Assembly (NCBI RefSeq): GCF_963855985.1
Contig: NC_087090.1
Span: 10,290,501-10,354,500, forward strand
DNA from: Ostrinia nubilalis
Taxonomy: Eukaryota > Arthropoda > Insecta > Lepidoptera > Crambidae
Direction of reading: 5' to 3'
Length of the DNA stretch: 64,000 nt
Below the pieces are notes generated by a model. The model was not told the origin of the DNA. It saw only the letters and a program-made list of their open reading frames with translations, and searched no databases. Each line of letters opens with the position of its first letter. Position 1 is the stretch's first letter. The translations under genes were made by a program, and so were the position numbers. Below are positions 11,011-21,819 of the stretch, in pieces.

Positions 11011-12534
11011 TAAAATTATATAAAAATAATTGTCACCACTATTGGGACACCTCAATATCGCCATTTTTTTATTGTAATCACATGCTACAAAGTGCTAATT
11101 ATTAGAAAAATATCGATATATAAAACTTACCAAATCGCACAAAATGGGAATGACGCGAGCCGATGACAAACTGCGAGTGTCTCTCGTTTTCGGAGTTTAA
11201 AAAGTCTCGGAGCTGCGTAAATTTTACGTGCATTCTGTTCTGTTACGAGCAACGAATTGAAGAGTGGGACGCGCGGACACAAGCGGGGATAAGTCGCGTC
11301 GCGGCCACATTAAAGAACCTTTGATGCTGCCGCGATGGCTATGACGATTTCTCGTGACAATATTTCAATTCATGATTCCATTTTATTGGCTAATACGATT
11401 TCAATATAATTTTGTTATTTTGTCACGGTAAATATGTACATTTTAAATTTATAATCAAAATCTGGTCTGTGTATAGGTAAAGTAAAAAAAATTAAAAGAC
11501 AACGGCAAAGGTCAGTATTTTTACTGTGATGGTAATGACGTTTAGTGCGTGTTTTCTTGATTATCGAAATAACTTGAAGTATTTAATCAATATGGATCAT
11601 GGCGCCTTATGTGGAAACTTGTATGAATCGTTATTCAGAAGTTTAATTTACCAGAACTACAACAGTTTTTTTTTTATCGATCGGAACATAAGTTTTTTAC
11701 TGTTTCGCGGATTTACCCAGGTATATAACTCGCCGAAAGGGCCACATCTACTGTGCCACAGATTAGAGAGTATCACAGATTACCTAAGTATGCAACCTAT
11801 GAGCAGACTATGAGAGTATGAAACACATGAAGCTAAAGATAAAATGGAGGCCACACTTCGAATACCTACTTGAAGCACAACCTATGTATCACTATCTCGC
11901 TCTCTGTGGGCAGACTCTCTTTCTAAATAAACAAAAAATATAAATTTGCTCAAAGTCAATGAAACTCAATGTAAAATCGTTATTTCTTGACATAGGTATA
12001 ATTAAATAATAAGTGTAAATACTGGTAAAACGTTTTAGGAAGAAATTACTGTGAAAATACAAAGAAACATGTAAATGTCAACAGCTTCCTCATTGGCCCT
12101 AGAGCAATTCCAAGTATACCATCAATAAAAGCCTAATTATTAGAGTCATCAAACCTCTCAGTCATTCATTTAGAGCCATTAGAACTTCATAACCATGAGT
12201 TGTTTTTTGTGTGTAAGCTGAGGACACGTGTCCCCAGCTGACACATCTGTATCTTCGTAAATATTTATGCTACGATAATGTATTATACCTCAAAAATTAG
12301 TACTAGTACTGTTTGAATAATTTTTGTTTGTAGTTTAGATTGTTTTAATTTCGGTTATAACAATTTTAGACTAGGAGCCGGCTGATTTGTGTACTTATTG
12401 AATAATAACCTATATTTTGTGAATAAGTGTGCGATTAATCTAATATTGTTATAAGCTGCAACATAATTATCCGCTCCATGATGAATAATTTACTAACCAG
12501 TGTTTCTCAATGTAAGTGAGATTATACAGGGTGG

Positions 12535-13805
12535 ATTTTGAAATGCCACCGGGAGGGAAAGTACTTTTTTTTAATATTGCAGATAGAAAAAATTCTCAAA
12601 GAAAACATTCCTTTATATTTGACTAGCGGCCGCCCGCGACTTCGTTCGCGTGGACCTCGTTTTATACCCCCGTTAGATATCATGTTGATAGAATTGGCGT
12701 TTCACGGCTTCCCCCGAATGAAATTTATGAACGTCATACAGTAGTTTGTCCAGCGCTGTAGATTTTAACCAATGACGATAGGTAGATGGCGCTTTTTAGA
12801 CACGTCTTATTTATTTATTGAAATTTATTTGTCACATTTCGTCACAAGTTAGCCTATATGTTAATCTGGGTTATAAAAAATAAGACTGTAAAGTTTTAAC
12901 AAAATCCGTTCAGTACTTTTTGCGTGAAAGAGTAACAAACATCCAGACATCCAGACATCATGACATCCAGACATCCAAACTTTCGCCTTTATAATATAAG
13001 TAGGAAGTAGGATAATCAATAGAACTGCATTCAAAGAATTCCAAAAATTTGCCTGCCACACCCGGGAATCGAACCAACTAAAATCTGTTTTTTTATTACA
13101 TCGATCGTTAGGGTTAAGCATAAGGATGAAATATCTCTAACAAACTTGATAAATCAAATAAAAGGAAAACCATGAAATCTTAAATTATTTTAATAATGTT
13201 ACAGAAAATTGTATGGTAGCGAATTTTCGAAAATCTTTGAATGCAGTTCTCTTTCTTTTCCAAAATAAAGGAATGTTTTCTTTAAGTAAAATTTTCTTTC
13301 TACAGTATTAAGGCGCTACCTCGTAAAAGTTTTCGGCCGACTGAATGCCTCGCACACAGAGGGATAGAAATATGATTTCTCAGTGCGAGGAAAGGGACAG
13401 CAATAGCGCGCGCGGCGCGGAATAAAATAACGTAAGCGACAAAAATCGGAAATCATGTATTTATTGAAAAACCAAACACTATTTAAAGAAAATAACTCGA
13501 CCAGTACTTAGAATATGTTATTACCTTACCAATATACAAAATTTGGTATTGAAATATTAACCTATCTGCTTATAAAACAAAAAACCGAGTAATAGAAGGG
13601 CCATCTTTGGATTTTTTTCTATCGAGAAAATTGTTTCCATTCATGTTTCGGCTTCGACCAGACACTTATTTCAAAATAAGAACATAAGTAATAAGAAAAG
13701 TACGATTAAAACTAATTCTGCGCTTCTTTAAAACGCCCAATATTCGCAAGGCATCACCTTAAGAGTACTTTCCCTCTAGGTGGCATTACAAAATTCCACC
13801 CTGTA
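12535..13805. mobile_element. 1.27-kb TIR element with TACAGGGTGG ends
   Basis: The left end TACAGGGTGGATTTTGAAAT pairs with the right end ATTCCACCCTGTA, and pairing extends through GCCACC..GGGAAAGTAC for about 40 bp with a few mismatches. TA borders fit a Tc1/mariner-type target. No transposase remains. A Lep1-like Helitron lies inside. Confidence 0.78.
12622..13003 (+). mobile_element. Lep1-like Helitron copy
   Basis: The copy starts ACTAGCGGCCGCCCGCGACT and ends near TTATAATATAAGTAGGA after a TTTTGCGTGAAAGAGTAACA block and several CATCCAGACAT repeats. The same end sequences are found at 27264-27743 and 35331-35575. No helicase or Rep frame is present, so the element is non-autonomous. Confidence 0.65.
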
Positions 13806-14057
13806 TAAAATATGGTTTTGAGAAATAAATGTCTTAAACCGTAATAAGAAAAAGCAAGGTAAAATAAAATTGTATTTTGTTACACAAGTAATGAACTTGT
13901 TTCAAACTGCTTAAATTTTTGTGGCGTTTCTGAACGTAACCACAACCACATAAACTTTTTGTACCTAAATAAGCAAAGTCCCACGATTTTGCAACGTCAA
14001 GTGGTGAAAAATGGGCAAAGCTATTAAAAAATCAACAACCCAGTATTGATAAAATAG

Positions 14058-14104
14058 TCATCATCATCATCATCATCATCATTTCAATCATAGGACGTCC
14101 ACTG
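14058..14104 (-). mobile_element. RTE LINE 3' tail
   Basis: A (CAT)n run followed by TTTCAATCATAGGACGTCCA is the reverse complement of the RTE-type tail also seen at 36019-36300 (plus strand). Only about 47 bp remain. Confidence 0.7.
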
Positions 14105-14294
14105 TAACGATAATAAAATAACGATGACTTAAGATTCCACGCGTAAGTGTTTATTTCGTGATTTTCGACATTGGATCATTGTAAACATTTTTCACTGTAA
14201 TTTCTTCCTAAAACGTTTTACCAGTATTTACACTTATTATTTAATTATACCTATGTCAAGAAATAAAGATTTTATATTGAGTTTCATTGACTTT

Positions 14295-14415
14295 TGTAAT
14301 GTATAGAATAAAGAGGGTAGACTTAACACCACTATATAAATATGTGTGCAGCGCCGTTGACAGTTTAGTCTTATATTAAACGCGATACGAATACACTACG
14401 GTCTTTGATTTCTCA
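14295..14415 (+). repeat. 5' LTR
   Basis: 121 bp, identical by eye to 16925-17045. It contains CTATATAAATATG (about 14332), a plausible TATA element for the genomic transcript, followed by CAGTTTAGTC, which could hold an arthropod initiator. It is unusually short for a Gypsy LTR. Confidence 0.9.
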
Positions 14416-14441
14416 GTGGCGACAGGATTTTAAGTTTAAAT

Positions 14442-16772
14442 ATGGCGGTCGGCAAGATAACGGAATTTGATTTGGATTGCGGAAACTGGCAGTTGTACGC
14501 GGAAAGGCTGGAAATGTATTTTAAAGTGAACGGCATTAGTGAAGAAATGAAATTACCAACACTAATCACTACAATGGGAGACCGCGCATACGAACTATTG
14601 ACGAACTTGGCGAGCCCACGGAAACCGGCCGACATGACTTTCAAGGAAGTGAGTGAAATATTACAACAACATTTGAACCCCAAACCATCGTTTTTGGCAG
14701 AACGTTTTGTGTTCCGGCAAAGGAAACAAAAGGCGGATGAAAATATTTTGGGGTATGTGGCGGTACTCAAAAAACTATCTAAAAACTGTGAATTTCGAGC
14801 GAATTTGGAAGAGAATCTCAGAGACCAGTTTATATGTGGCATACGTGATGATGGAATTCGTCAACAGTTATTTGCAAAAAACCAAATAACATTCAAGGAA
14901 TCGGTGGCAATAGCGGTTTCATTCGAGTCGGCGGTGAGGGACGCGGCAGTCGTGGAGGCGGCGGCGGACGGAGCCAGCGCGGGCGGCCGGGCGGCCGCGG
15001 GCGCGTACTCCACAGACGCGTTCTCGGGGTCCCGCTCACGGCTGTCAGCGGGACGGCCTTCTTCAGTCGGCGGTGAAGATGCCATCAACAACCTACAAAT
15101 TGGCGGTTGCTTTGCATGCGGGGACTACAGACATAGGCGGAACGAGTGCAAATTCAAAGAATACGAGTGTAGTAGGTGCAAGAAAGTGGGACATTTACGT
15201 CGAATGTGTCCAGAAAACTCTAAAACGGCGGCAGCACGTTTTGGCGGGAAGAATGAGGGGAGCCGAGTTGCCCACCGAGGCAATCGCGGCGCTGCACAGA
15301 GCAGAGGATCCAGAACCCCGGCATCCACCCGAGCCCATTACCTGGAGGACGCTCGGGAGACGGCAGAACGGGATGAAGAAGAGGAGGAGCCAATGTACCA
15401 GATGTCATTGAGTAGTTACAAACCGGTGAGCATAATTTTAAATGTAAATAACGTTAATTTACAAATGGAAATTGATACAGGCTCACCACTATCGTGCATT
15501 TCTCTTGTAGATTACAATAAATATTTTAAAAATGTTCCGTTACAAAAATGTAATTTATCTGTTAAATTTTATAACGGTTCCAAAGTTAAGCCATTAGGCT
15601 ACTTAGAGGTCGATGTAAATTACAAGAATAGGAGAAAAATATTGGACTTATATGTTTTTAAAAACGGTATGACAACTTTATTAGGACGGCAATGGCTAGC
15701 GGAGTTAGAAATGACCGTACCTATTTTGTCAACTTGTCATAATTACAATATCATAAATGATCAGAAAACAGAAGTTATAAATGGCATTTTTTCTAGATTT
15801 AAGGAGCTGTTTGATGGTCAACTGGGGTGTTTCAACGGTGGACGGGCGACGCTGCGCCTGCGGCCGGAGGCCCAGCCGGTGTTCTGCCGCGCGCGCCCGC
15901 TGCCCTACGCCCTGCGCCAGCGCGTGGACGCCGAGCTGGACGCCATGCTGCGCGCCGGCGTCATCGAGCCCGTGGACTGCTCCGACTGGGCGACCCCACT
16001 GGTAATTGTACACAAACCCGATGGGGCCTTGCGTATTTGTGCCGATTATAAAGTAACTTTGAACCGCGCGTTACAAGTCGATAAGTACCCTGTGCCTAAA
16101 ATTGAGGATTTATTTTCTAGTTTACATGGCAGTAAGTATAATACAGAAGTGGCTTTACAGCGGTATTTACTGATGTACCGTAATACTGAACATAGCACAA
16201 CCGGGGAAAGCCCAGCTTTGATGTTGCTGGGGCGGTCACTGCGTACTAGGTTGGACCGACTGAAGCCCTCCCGGGAGCAGCGAGTGCAGCGGGCCCAGGA
16301 GCGCCAGCTGCGGGCGGCCGGCGGGGGGCACTGCGAGCTGCAGCCGGGCGACGCCGTGTGGTATCGCACGTACCGGGGACCAACTAAGTGGCTAGAAGGT
16401 GCAATCGATGAAAGACTAGGCAGTACGGATTACAATATTATTTCCTTAGACGGCACAGTGGTACATCGACACATTGATCAAATAAAACTTAAGTCAAAAC
16501 ACCATGAACCAAGTTTACCAAAAGGCACAACAACTCATTCAAACGGTACAAGTAAGCAAGGCTTAGTAGGGTGGCCACAGTTGCCAGTGGAGTCGGAGAC
16601 TGGGGGGTCGTCTTCGGACTCGGTGAGCGGGTCGATTGGCTCTGAGCTGGGCGGCGGGGTGGAGGGCAGTGGTACTCATAGTACAGACACAAACAGTGTT
16701 GTACCGTCCACCGGTGAACGCCGTTACCCCTTAAGGGAGAGGAAACCACCTAATAGATACGGCTACTCATAA
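14442..16772 (+). CDS. Gag-protease-partial pol fusion polyprotein (776 aa, pol core deleted)
   Basis: One frame of 776 residues starts at the first ATG after the primer-binding site. Residues 1-200 resemble a gag capsid region. Two CCHC zinc knuckles follow (C-x2-C-x4-H-x4-C at 223-236 and again from 243), then the aspartic protease DTGS at about 345. The N-terminal edge of RT carries RICADYK (about 530) and KYPVPKIEDLF. Around residue 566 the frame jumps from the start of RT (LHGSKY) to the integrase C-terminal part (MYRNTEHSTTGESPALM, then a GPTKWLEG block near 650). RT catalytic DD, RNase H and the integrase DDE are absent, yet the frame stays open. Family members usually exceed 1,100 residues. 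It may be packaged and mobilised in trans; that is inference. The CpG-rich parts (14940-15060, 15840-15990) stand out from the AT-rich surroundings. Confidence 0.85.
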   Translation: MAVGKITEFDLDCGNWQLYAERLEMYFKVNGISEEMKLPTLITTMGDRAYELLTNLASPRKPADMTFKEVSEILQQHLNPKPSFLAERFVFRQRKQKADENILGYVAVLKKLSKNCEFRANLEENLRDQFICGIRDDGIRQQLFAKNQITFKESVAIAVSFESAVRDAAVVEAAADGASAGGRAAAGAYSTDAFSGSRSRLSAGRPSSVGGEDAINNLQIGGCFACGDYRHRRNECKFKEYECSRCKKVGHLRRMCPENSKTAAARFGGKNEGSRVAHRGNRGAAQSRGSRTPASTRAHYLEDARETAERDEEEEEPMYQMSLSSYKPVSIILNVNNVNLQMEIDTGSPLSCISLVDYNKYFKNVPLQKCNLSVKFYNGSKVKPLGYLEVDVNYKNRRKILDLYVFKNGMTTLLGRQWLAELEMTVPILSTCHNYNIINDQKTEVINGIFSRFKELFDGQLGCFNGGRATLRLRPEAQPVFCRARPLPYALRQRVDAELDAMLRAGVIEPVDCSDWATPLVIVHKPDGALRICADYKVTLNRALQVDKYPVPKIEDLFSSLHGSKYNTEVALQRYLLMYRNTEHSTTGESPALMLLGRSLRTRLDRLKPSREQRVQRAQERQLRAAGGGHCELQPGDAVWYRTYRGPTKWLEGAIDERLGSTDYNIISLDGTVVHRHIDQIKLKSKHHEPSLPKGTTTHSNGTSKQGLVGWPQLPVESETGGSSSDSVSGSIGSELGGGVEGSGTHSTDTNSVVPSTGERRYPLRERKPPNRYGYS

Positions 16773-16924
16773 TGAAATGTAATAATAAAATTGTATACTT
16801 AGTTGTAAGTTACTTGTTGTGATAATATTTTATAGTTTTCTTATATACTGTTTAAAAATCATATCTTACTGCAAATAATTTGTGATTTTGTAGTTTTACT
16901 GTAAACGTTTATTAAGGAGGGAGG

Positions 16925-17045
16925 TGTAATGTATAGAATAAAGAGGGTAGACTTAACACCACTATATAAATATGTGTGCAGCGCCGTTGACAGTTTAGTC
17001 TTATATTAAACGCGATACGAATACACTACGGTCTTTGATTTCTCA
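16925..17045 (+). repeat. 3' LTR
   Basis: Identical to the 5' LTR. It is preceded by the polypurine tract at 16915-16924 and followed by the ACTTT target duplication. Confidence 0.9.
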
Positions 17046-18029
17046 ACTTTGAGCAAATTTATATTTTTTGTTTATTTAGAAAGAGAGTCTGCCCACAGAG
17101 AGCGAGATAGTGATACATAGGTTGTGCTTCAAGTAGGTATTCGAAGTGTACCTGGGTAAATCCGCGAAACAGTAAAAAACTTATGTTCCGATCGATAAAA
17201 AAAAAACTGTTGTAGTTCTGGTAAATTAAACTTCTGAATAACGATTCATACAAGTTTCCACATAAGGCGCCATGATCCATATTGATTAAATACTTCAAGT
17301 TATTTCGATAATCAAGAAAACACGCACTAAACGTCATTACCATCACAGTAAAAATACTGACCTTTGCCGTTGTCTTTTAATTTTTTTTACTTTACCTATA
17401 CACAGACCAGATTTTGATTATAAATTTAAAATGTACATATTTACCGTGACAAAATAACAAAATTATATTGAAATCGTATTAGCCAATAAAATGGAATCAT
17501 GAATTGAAATATTGTCACGAGAAATCGTCATAGCCATCGCGGCAGCATCAAAGGTTCTTTAATGTGGCCGCGACGCGACTTATCCCCGCTTGTGTCCGCG
17601 CGTCCCACTCTTCAATTCGTTGCTCGTAACAGAACAGAATGCACGTAAAATTTACGCAGCTCCGAGACTTTTTAAACTCCGAAAACGAGAGACACTCGCA
17701 GTTTGTCATCGGCTCGCGTCATTCCCATTTTGTGCGATTTGGTAAGTTTTATATATCGATATTTTTCTAATAATTAGCACTTTGTAGCATGTGATTACAA
17801 TAAAAAAATGGCGATATTGAGGTGTCCCAATAGTGGTGACAATTATTTTTATATAATTTTAAAATCGTTTTCGTCATTACCATTAACATCATTACCATAT
17901 CATTTAGGCTTATGGTGATGACACTTTGTATATGGTAATGATGACTATGAATGGTTTCCTAAAAGAACAATGGGACAAAACGTCCCCAGAACTGTAGCAC
18001 TTTAATACCTACCTTATAATATGATAGTA

Positions 18030-19554
18030 CATGATAATACTATAATTTTATTATAATATGACAGCTCAAGTGTGACATGCATGTCTCAGAAAAAAGTTAT
18101 ATCTAAAATAAGAATCCATAAGCAACCCTGAAAAAATACATACAAAATCACTTTTGACCGACTTCAATGGGTATCACGACAGCTTGACCCCGGGACAATT
18201 CGACTCCTGTGACAACTCGACCCCTGCGACAACTCAAACCCTGCGACAACTTGTTTTTTTTCAACACTCAACACTTTTGACTTACTTCAAATGGTTTCAC
18301 GACTGCTGGACCATACGACAGCTGAACCCTACGACCACTCGAACCCTCCGACAACTTGACCCCTGCGACAACTCGATTAAATTACTTTTGACCTACTTCA
18401 AACGGTATCACGACTGCTTGAGCGTTAAGAAAACTCGACCTGGACACCTCGATCCTTGCGACAAGTCGATCTCTATTACAACTCGACCCCTGTGACAAGT
18501 CGAACACTGCGACACGTCAACCCCTGCGACTACTCTGAGCATTTATTCTAGATTCTGTTCAGGCATTGATTGATGGAGCTAAATGGTTTACAATAAGTAT
18601 CATAGTTGTCATCGGGGTCGAACTGTCGTAGGTTCCCTACGACAGTTTGACAACTGGACCCCTGTGACAACTCGACCCCTGCGATAACAAGATTAAATTA
18701 ATTTTAACCTACTTTAAACGAAGCTCGACCCTACAAAAACTTGACCCGGACAACTCGACCCCTACGACAAGTCCAAAATATTCAACTATGATACTTATTG
18801 TAAACCATTTAGCTCCATCAATCAATGCCTGAACTGTATCTACAATAAATGCTCAGAGTAGTCGCAGGGGTTGACGTGTCACAGTGTTCGACTTGTCACA
18901 GGGTCACAAGTACAAGTTGTCGGAGGGTTCGAGTGGTCGTAGGGTTAAGCAGTCGTAGGGTCCAGCCACTAGCGGCGTAAGGGGGGGGGGGTACTCATCA
19001 GGGGGTGACAAAAGTCACGCAGATTAGTACTCACTGGCGCTAGTATAACGAGGATATGCCATGATTGGGGGGGGGGGGGGGGTGTTGCGATTAGTATCAT
19101 ATAGCTCATTCGAACTAACACCTTTCATTCATTCAATCGGTAACCCAAAAGAGGGGGTGCACCAGACCATTTTGGGGTGTCTTACCTCCCCACTATATGT
19201 ATACCCAACTTACTTACATTAAGGACTTATGACGGGGGATGCTGTGCTGTGCTATGCCCCGGGTGCCAACCCATGCTACGCCGCCACTGTCCAGCAGTCG
19301 TGAAACCATTATTTTGAAGTAAGTTAAAAGTGTTGAGTGTTGAAAAAAATCAAGTTGTCGCAGGGTTTGAGTTGTAGCAGGGGTCGAGTTGTCACAGGGG
19401 TCGAATTGTCCCGGGGTCAAGCTGTCGTGCCCTTTGAAGTTGGTCAAAAGTGATTTTGTATGTATTTTTTCAGGGTTGCTTATGAATTTTTATTTTTGAT
19501 ATAACTTTTCTGAGACATGTCACACTTGAGCTGTCATATAATAAAATTATAGTA
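18030..19554. repeat. Minisatellite-rich fold-back (right copy)
   Basis: This is the inverted copy of 9318-10835, with the same degenerate CGACCCCTGCGACAACT-like units, the same inner palindrome and the same poly-C/poly-G runs (18980 and 19067). Frames running through it are repeat artefacts. Confidence 0.8.
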
Positions 19555-20837
19555 TTCAATTCAATTTATTCATTTAAAGATAACAATGATCCACATGGTT
19601 AGTAGGGGTACCTAAATGGGTGCCTTATACAACTATGTTAGTAATTTACTTATTATAACATACCACTAATTATCCAACCCGTTCGGTAAGAAGTAGCCGA
19701 AGGAAATGTCGGATAATAGGAGAGTCGTACCTCTCCGCCACGGTCTTCAGGATACTGTTGGGGCTCGCCCGTATCCTACTGAGCAACGAGGCAGTCTTCT
19801 TGCATAGGACAGCAAAGAAGCCGTCAGTATGCGACTGAGCAAACATTTCCGAAGCACTGCAGAAGCGAGGCAAGCCCAACAGCACCCTGAAACCGTTGTT
19901 ATATTGGACCCGAAGGACGCCAAGCGATTTCTGCGAGTACGTGGTCCATAGGTTTCCCGTGTATAGACTCTGACAGTATGCTTTAAACAGAGTGATCTTG
20001 ACATGGTCATTACATCGGGCAAACCTGCGAGCCAACATATTACACCTTACTGCCAGCGCCCTTCGTTCCCTCTCGATATCAACATGATCTTTAAGGTCAT
20101 CAGTAACGTAGTGTCCGAGATAAATTTAGTGACTCTGTTTAACTTTACCCCATTCAGCAAGAGGTCGGGTACCACGTTTGGACATTTACTGGCGGCCTTA
20201 AATACCATGTATTCGCTCTTCTTCACATTATACAAATAAGCCATGGCATTTAGCATACGCTTCACACACACCCACCATCTTTCTGAGAGCCCCCATTGTT
20301 GGCGCCAGCAGTACCATATCATCAGCGTAGCTTATGTTGTTGATACAAACACCATCTACCCAGCATCCAATACGCATACTGCTAAGGGCAACAATGAGGT
20401 CATTTACGTATAGGTTGAAAAGCCTGGGAGACGTCAGCCCACCCTGTCTCACCCCGCACTGCAACCCATACTCCTCAGAAAAAACGTTAGCCCATCTTAC
20501 GCTGTTAATCTGGTTAGCATACTAATAATGGAATATTTGTGATACTTCTGACGGGACGCCCTGCCTCCTCATCTTATCCCAAAGGATGTCATAAGACACA
20601 AGATCGAACGCCTTGGAGAGGTCGAGGAAGCATGCGTAAATGGAAGTCCCCTGATCCGTGTAGTACCTGACAGTGTGCTTAAGACTAAGGATGGCGCTCT
20701 CGGTCGACAGTCCAGGCTTAAACCCGAATTGAGCATTATGTGATTTTAAATATTTATCTAGTAGAGAGTCAAGCACACTGTCAAGGACCTTTGCCGTGAT
20801 TGTAGCTAGAGAGATCGGTCGGGTATTAGCATGGTCT
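19555..20837 (-). pseudogene. Non-LTR retrotransposon reverse transcriptase pseudogene (right copy)
   Basis: This is the inverted copy of the LINE at 6823-9317, without the 1.2-kb insertion. It has the same nonsense codon after the FLDLSKAFD block, the same frameshift before KKSEYMVF, and the same 5' truncation point and ATTGA tail. These shared lesions show that the LINE was already dead when the arm was duplicated. At the site of the left-arm insertion (about 20120) the sequence reads AAATTTATCTCGG, about 4 nt short of what the conserved F-x-YLG motif would need. Confidence 0.88.
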
Positions 20838-21550
20838 ATCATACAAGGTAGGTATTAAAGTTACTAGTGCTACAGTTCTGGGGACGTTTTGTCCCATTGT
20901 TCTTTAAGCTTTGTTTTTAAATGAGAAGGTTTTTTATTAGTTTACGAAAAGACGTTTTTTTATTCATTTCTTGTATGTTGACTATTGTGTAAGTCTATGT
21001 AAGAGTACCTAGGCATATTTTTCAATCAAAATCCTCATTGGTGTAAATATATATTTTTTCTGATTCTGAATAATATTAGGAACGTAAAAAAAATTTAACT
21101 AATGTCCGTATTGTTCCAAATTCAATAAATTCATTAAAATATTGAATACATTTATTTTTATTTCCAACCCATTCTTTAATAGGTACGTGCTTAGCTAGGA
21201 AAATAACATAGATAAAATTGGTGTTTAGCTAAACAATTATATTTAAATTTTAGTTTTTAAGTAATTTTAATTTAATGTATTACTATAAAATATATTTCGT
21301 CATCACCATTAACATAAGATCATTACCATTTTAATAAAATCATTACCATTAGGAAAACGTCATTACCATTTTGTGAAAAAATATTTGGACGCTTGTTACT
21401 TCTAAAATCACGATTGAATCTAAGGGCCTCACACTGATCTAAAAAGCTTATTGCTTAACCTTTCAGTTTAAGCTAGTTTGCACGCATCCCTGTTAAGTTT
21501 TTCAAAAAACGTAAAATAAATCCCGCGGAATAAAATCGGCGGATCTACCC

Positions 21551-21819
21551 ACCTCCATAGCTTCAAGTTCCTTGTCATGCCTATAATATTGCGGCTATGT
21601 TGTTTTCTTGAATCTTGTATGTACCTGGCACGTTTATTTTAAAGTTACGCCAAGTCCATGAAATTTAAAGTGGATTCTATCATCTGTGATGATGACAGAT
21701 GACAGCATGACAGCACAGCACAGTGCTATCTGTGGTTAATATCTAAATAACCTCAAAAGTGGAGGATTTTATTACCTTCGATCGAGAAAAGATATTTTAT
21801 TTACATTATTATAACTTGA
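21551..21819. promoter_or_regulatory. mRpS18B upstream region
   Basis: This is the only 269 bp between the palindrome edge and the start codon, so the promoter should lie here or reach into the palindrome. GATGATGACAGATGACAGCATGACAGCACAGCACAGTGC-type short repeats occur at about 21688-21730. I see no clear TATA box near the start. Confidence 0.4.

Larger units (their letters stand above)
6110..12055 (+). repeat. Left arm of the 15.4-kb palindrome
   Basis: The arm begins GGGTAGATCCGCCG; the complementary CGGCGGATCTACCC ends the right arm at 21550. Reading inward, every block has an inverted partner: 6290-6370 with 21300-21370, the LINE pseudogene with 19555-20837, the minisatellite fold-back with 18030-19554, and 11526-11720 with 17150-17346. 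By eye the arms differ by only scattered substitutions (for example TATTAG versus TACTAG near 9829) and three large indels. Pairing ends near 12055, where the left arm reads AAATTACTGTG. Without its private insertion the arm is about 4.6 kb. Confidence 0.92.
12056..14189. other. Spacer between the palindrome arms
   Basis: This 2.1-kb unpaired centre holds a TACAGGGTGG element (12535-13805), a Lep1-like Helitron piece inside that element, and an RTE 3' tail (14058-14104). The remaining bases (12056-12534 and 13806-14057) are AT-rich with no gene that I recognise. Confidence 0.7.
14295..17045 (+). mobile_element. Gypsy-type LTR retrotransposon, internally deleted, recent
   Basis: Two identical 121-bp LTRs (14295-14415 and 16925-17045, TG..CA ends) flank one open frame. 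A primer-binding-like TGGCGACAGG follows the 5' LTR at 14417, and a purine-rich AAGGAGGGAGG precedes the 3' LTR at 16915. The 5-bp duplication ACTTT occurs at 14290-14294 and 17046-17050. Identical LTRs mean a recent insertion, after the palindrome formed, because the left arm lacks it. Most of RT, RNase H and the integrase core are missing. Confidence 0.93.
14190..21550 (-). repeat. Right arm of the 15.4-kb palindrome
   Basis: This is the inverted partner of 6110-12055. It is interrupted by the LTR retrotransposon (14295-17045); the flanks TTGACTTT and ACTTTGAGC rejoin to match the left arm's GCTCAAAGTCAA. Without the retrotransposon the arm is about 4.6 kb, equal to the left arm less its own insertion. 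It lacks about 140 bp present at 11724-11862 on the left. Confidence 0.92.

Noticed and set aside
11721..11866. Spliced-out intron explaining the 140 bp missing from the right arm
   Set aside because: The left sequence starts CAG|GTATAT, but the right arm keeps GTA and the missing segment does not end in AG. It is an ordinary deletion with short shared bases.
14396..14842. Minus-strand frame of 148 codons over the retrotransposon
   Set aside because: It lies antisense to the gag frame and has no recognisable family; a shadow of the coding strand.
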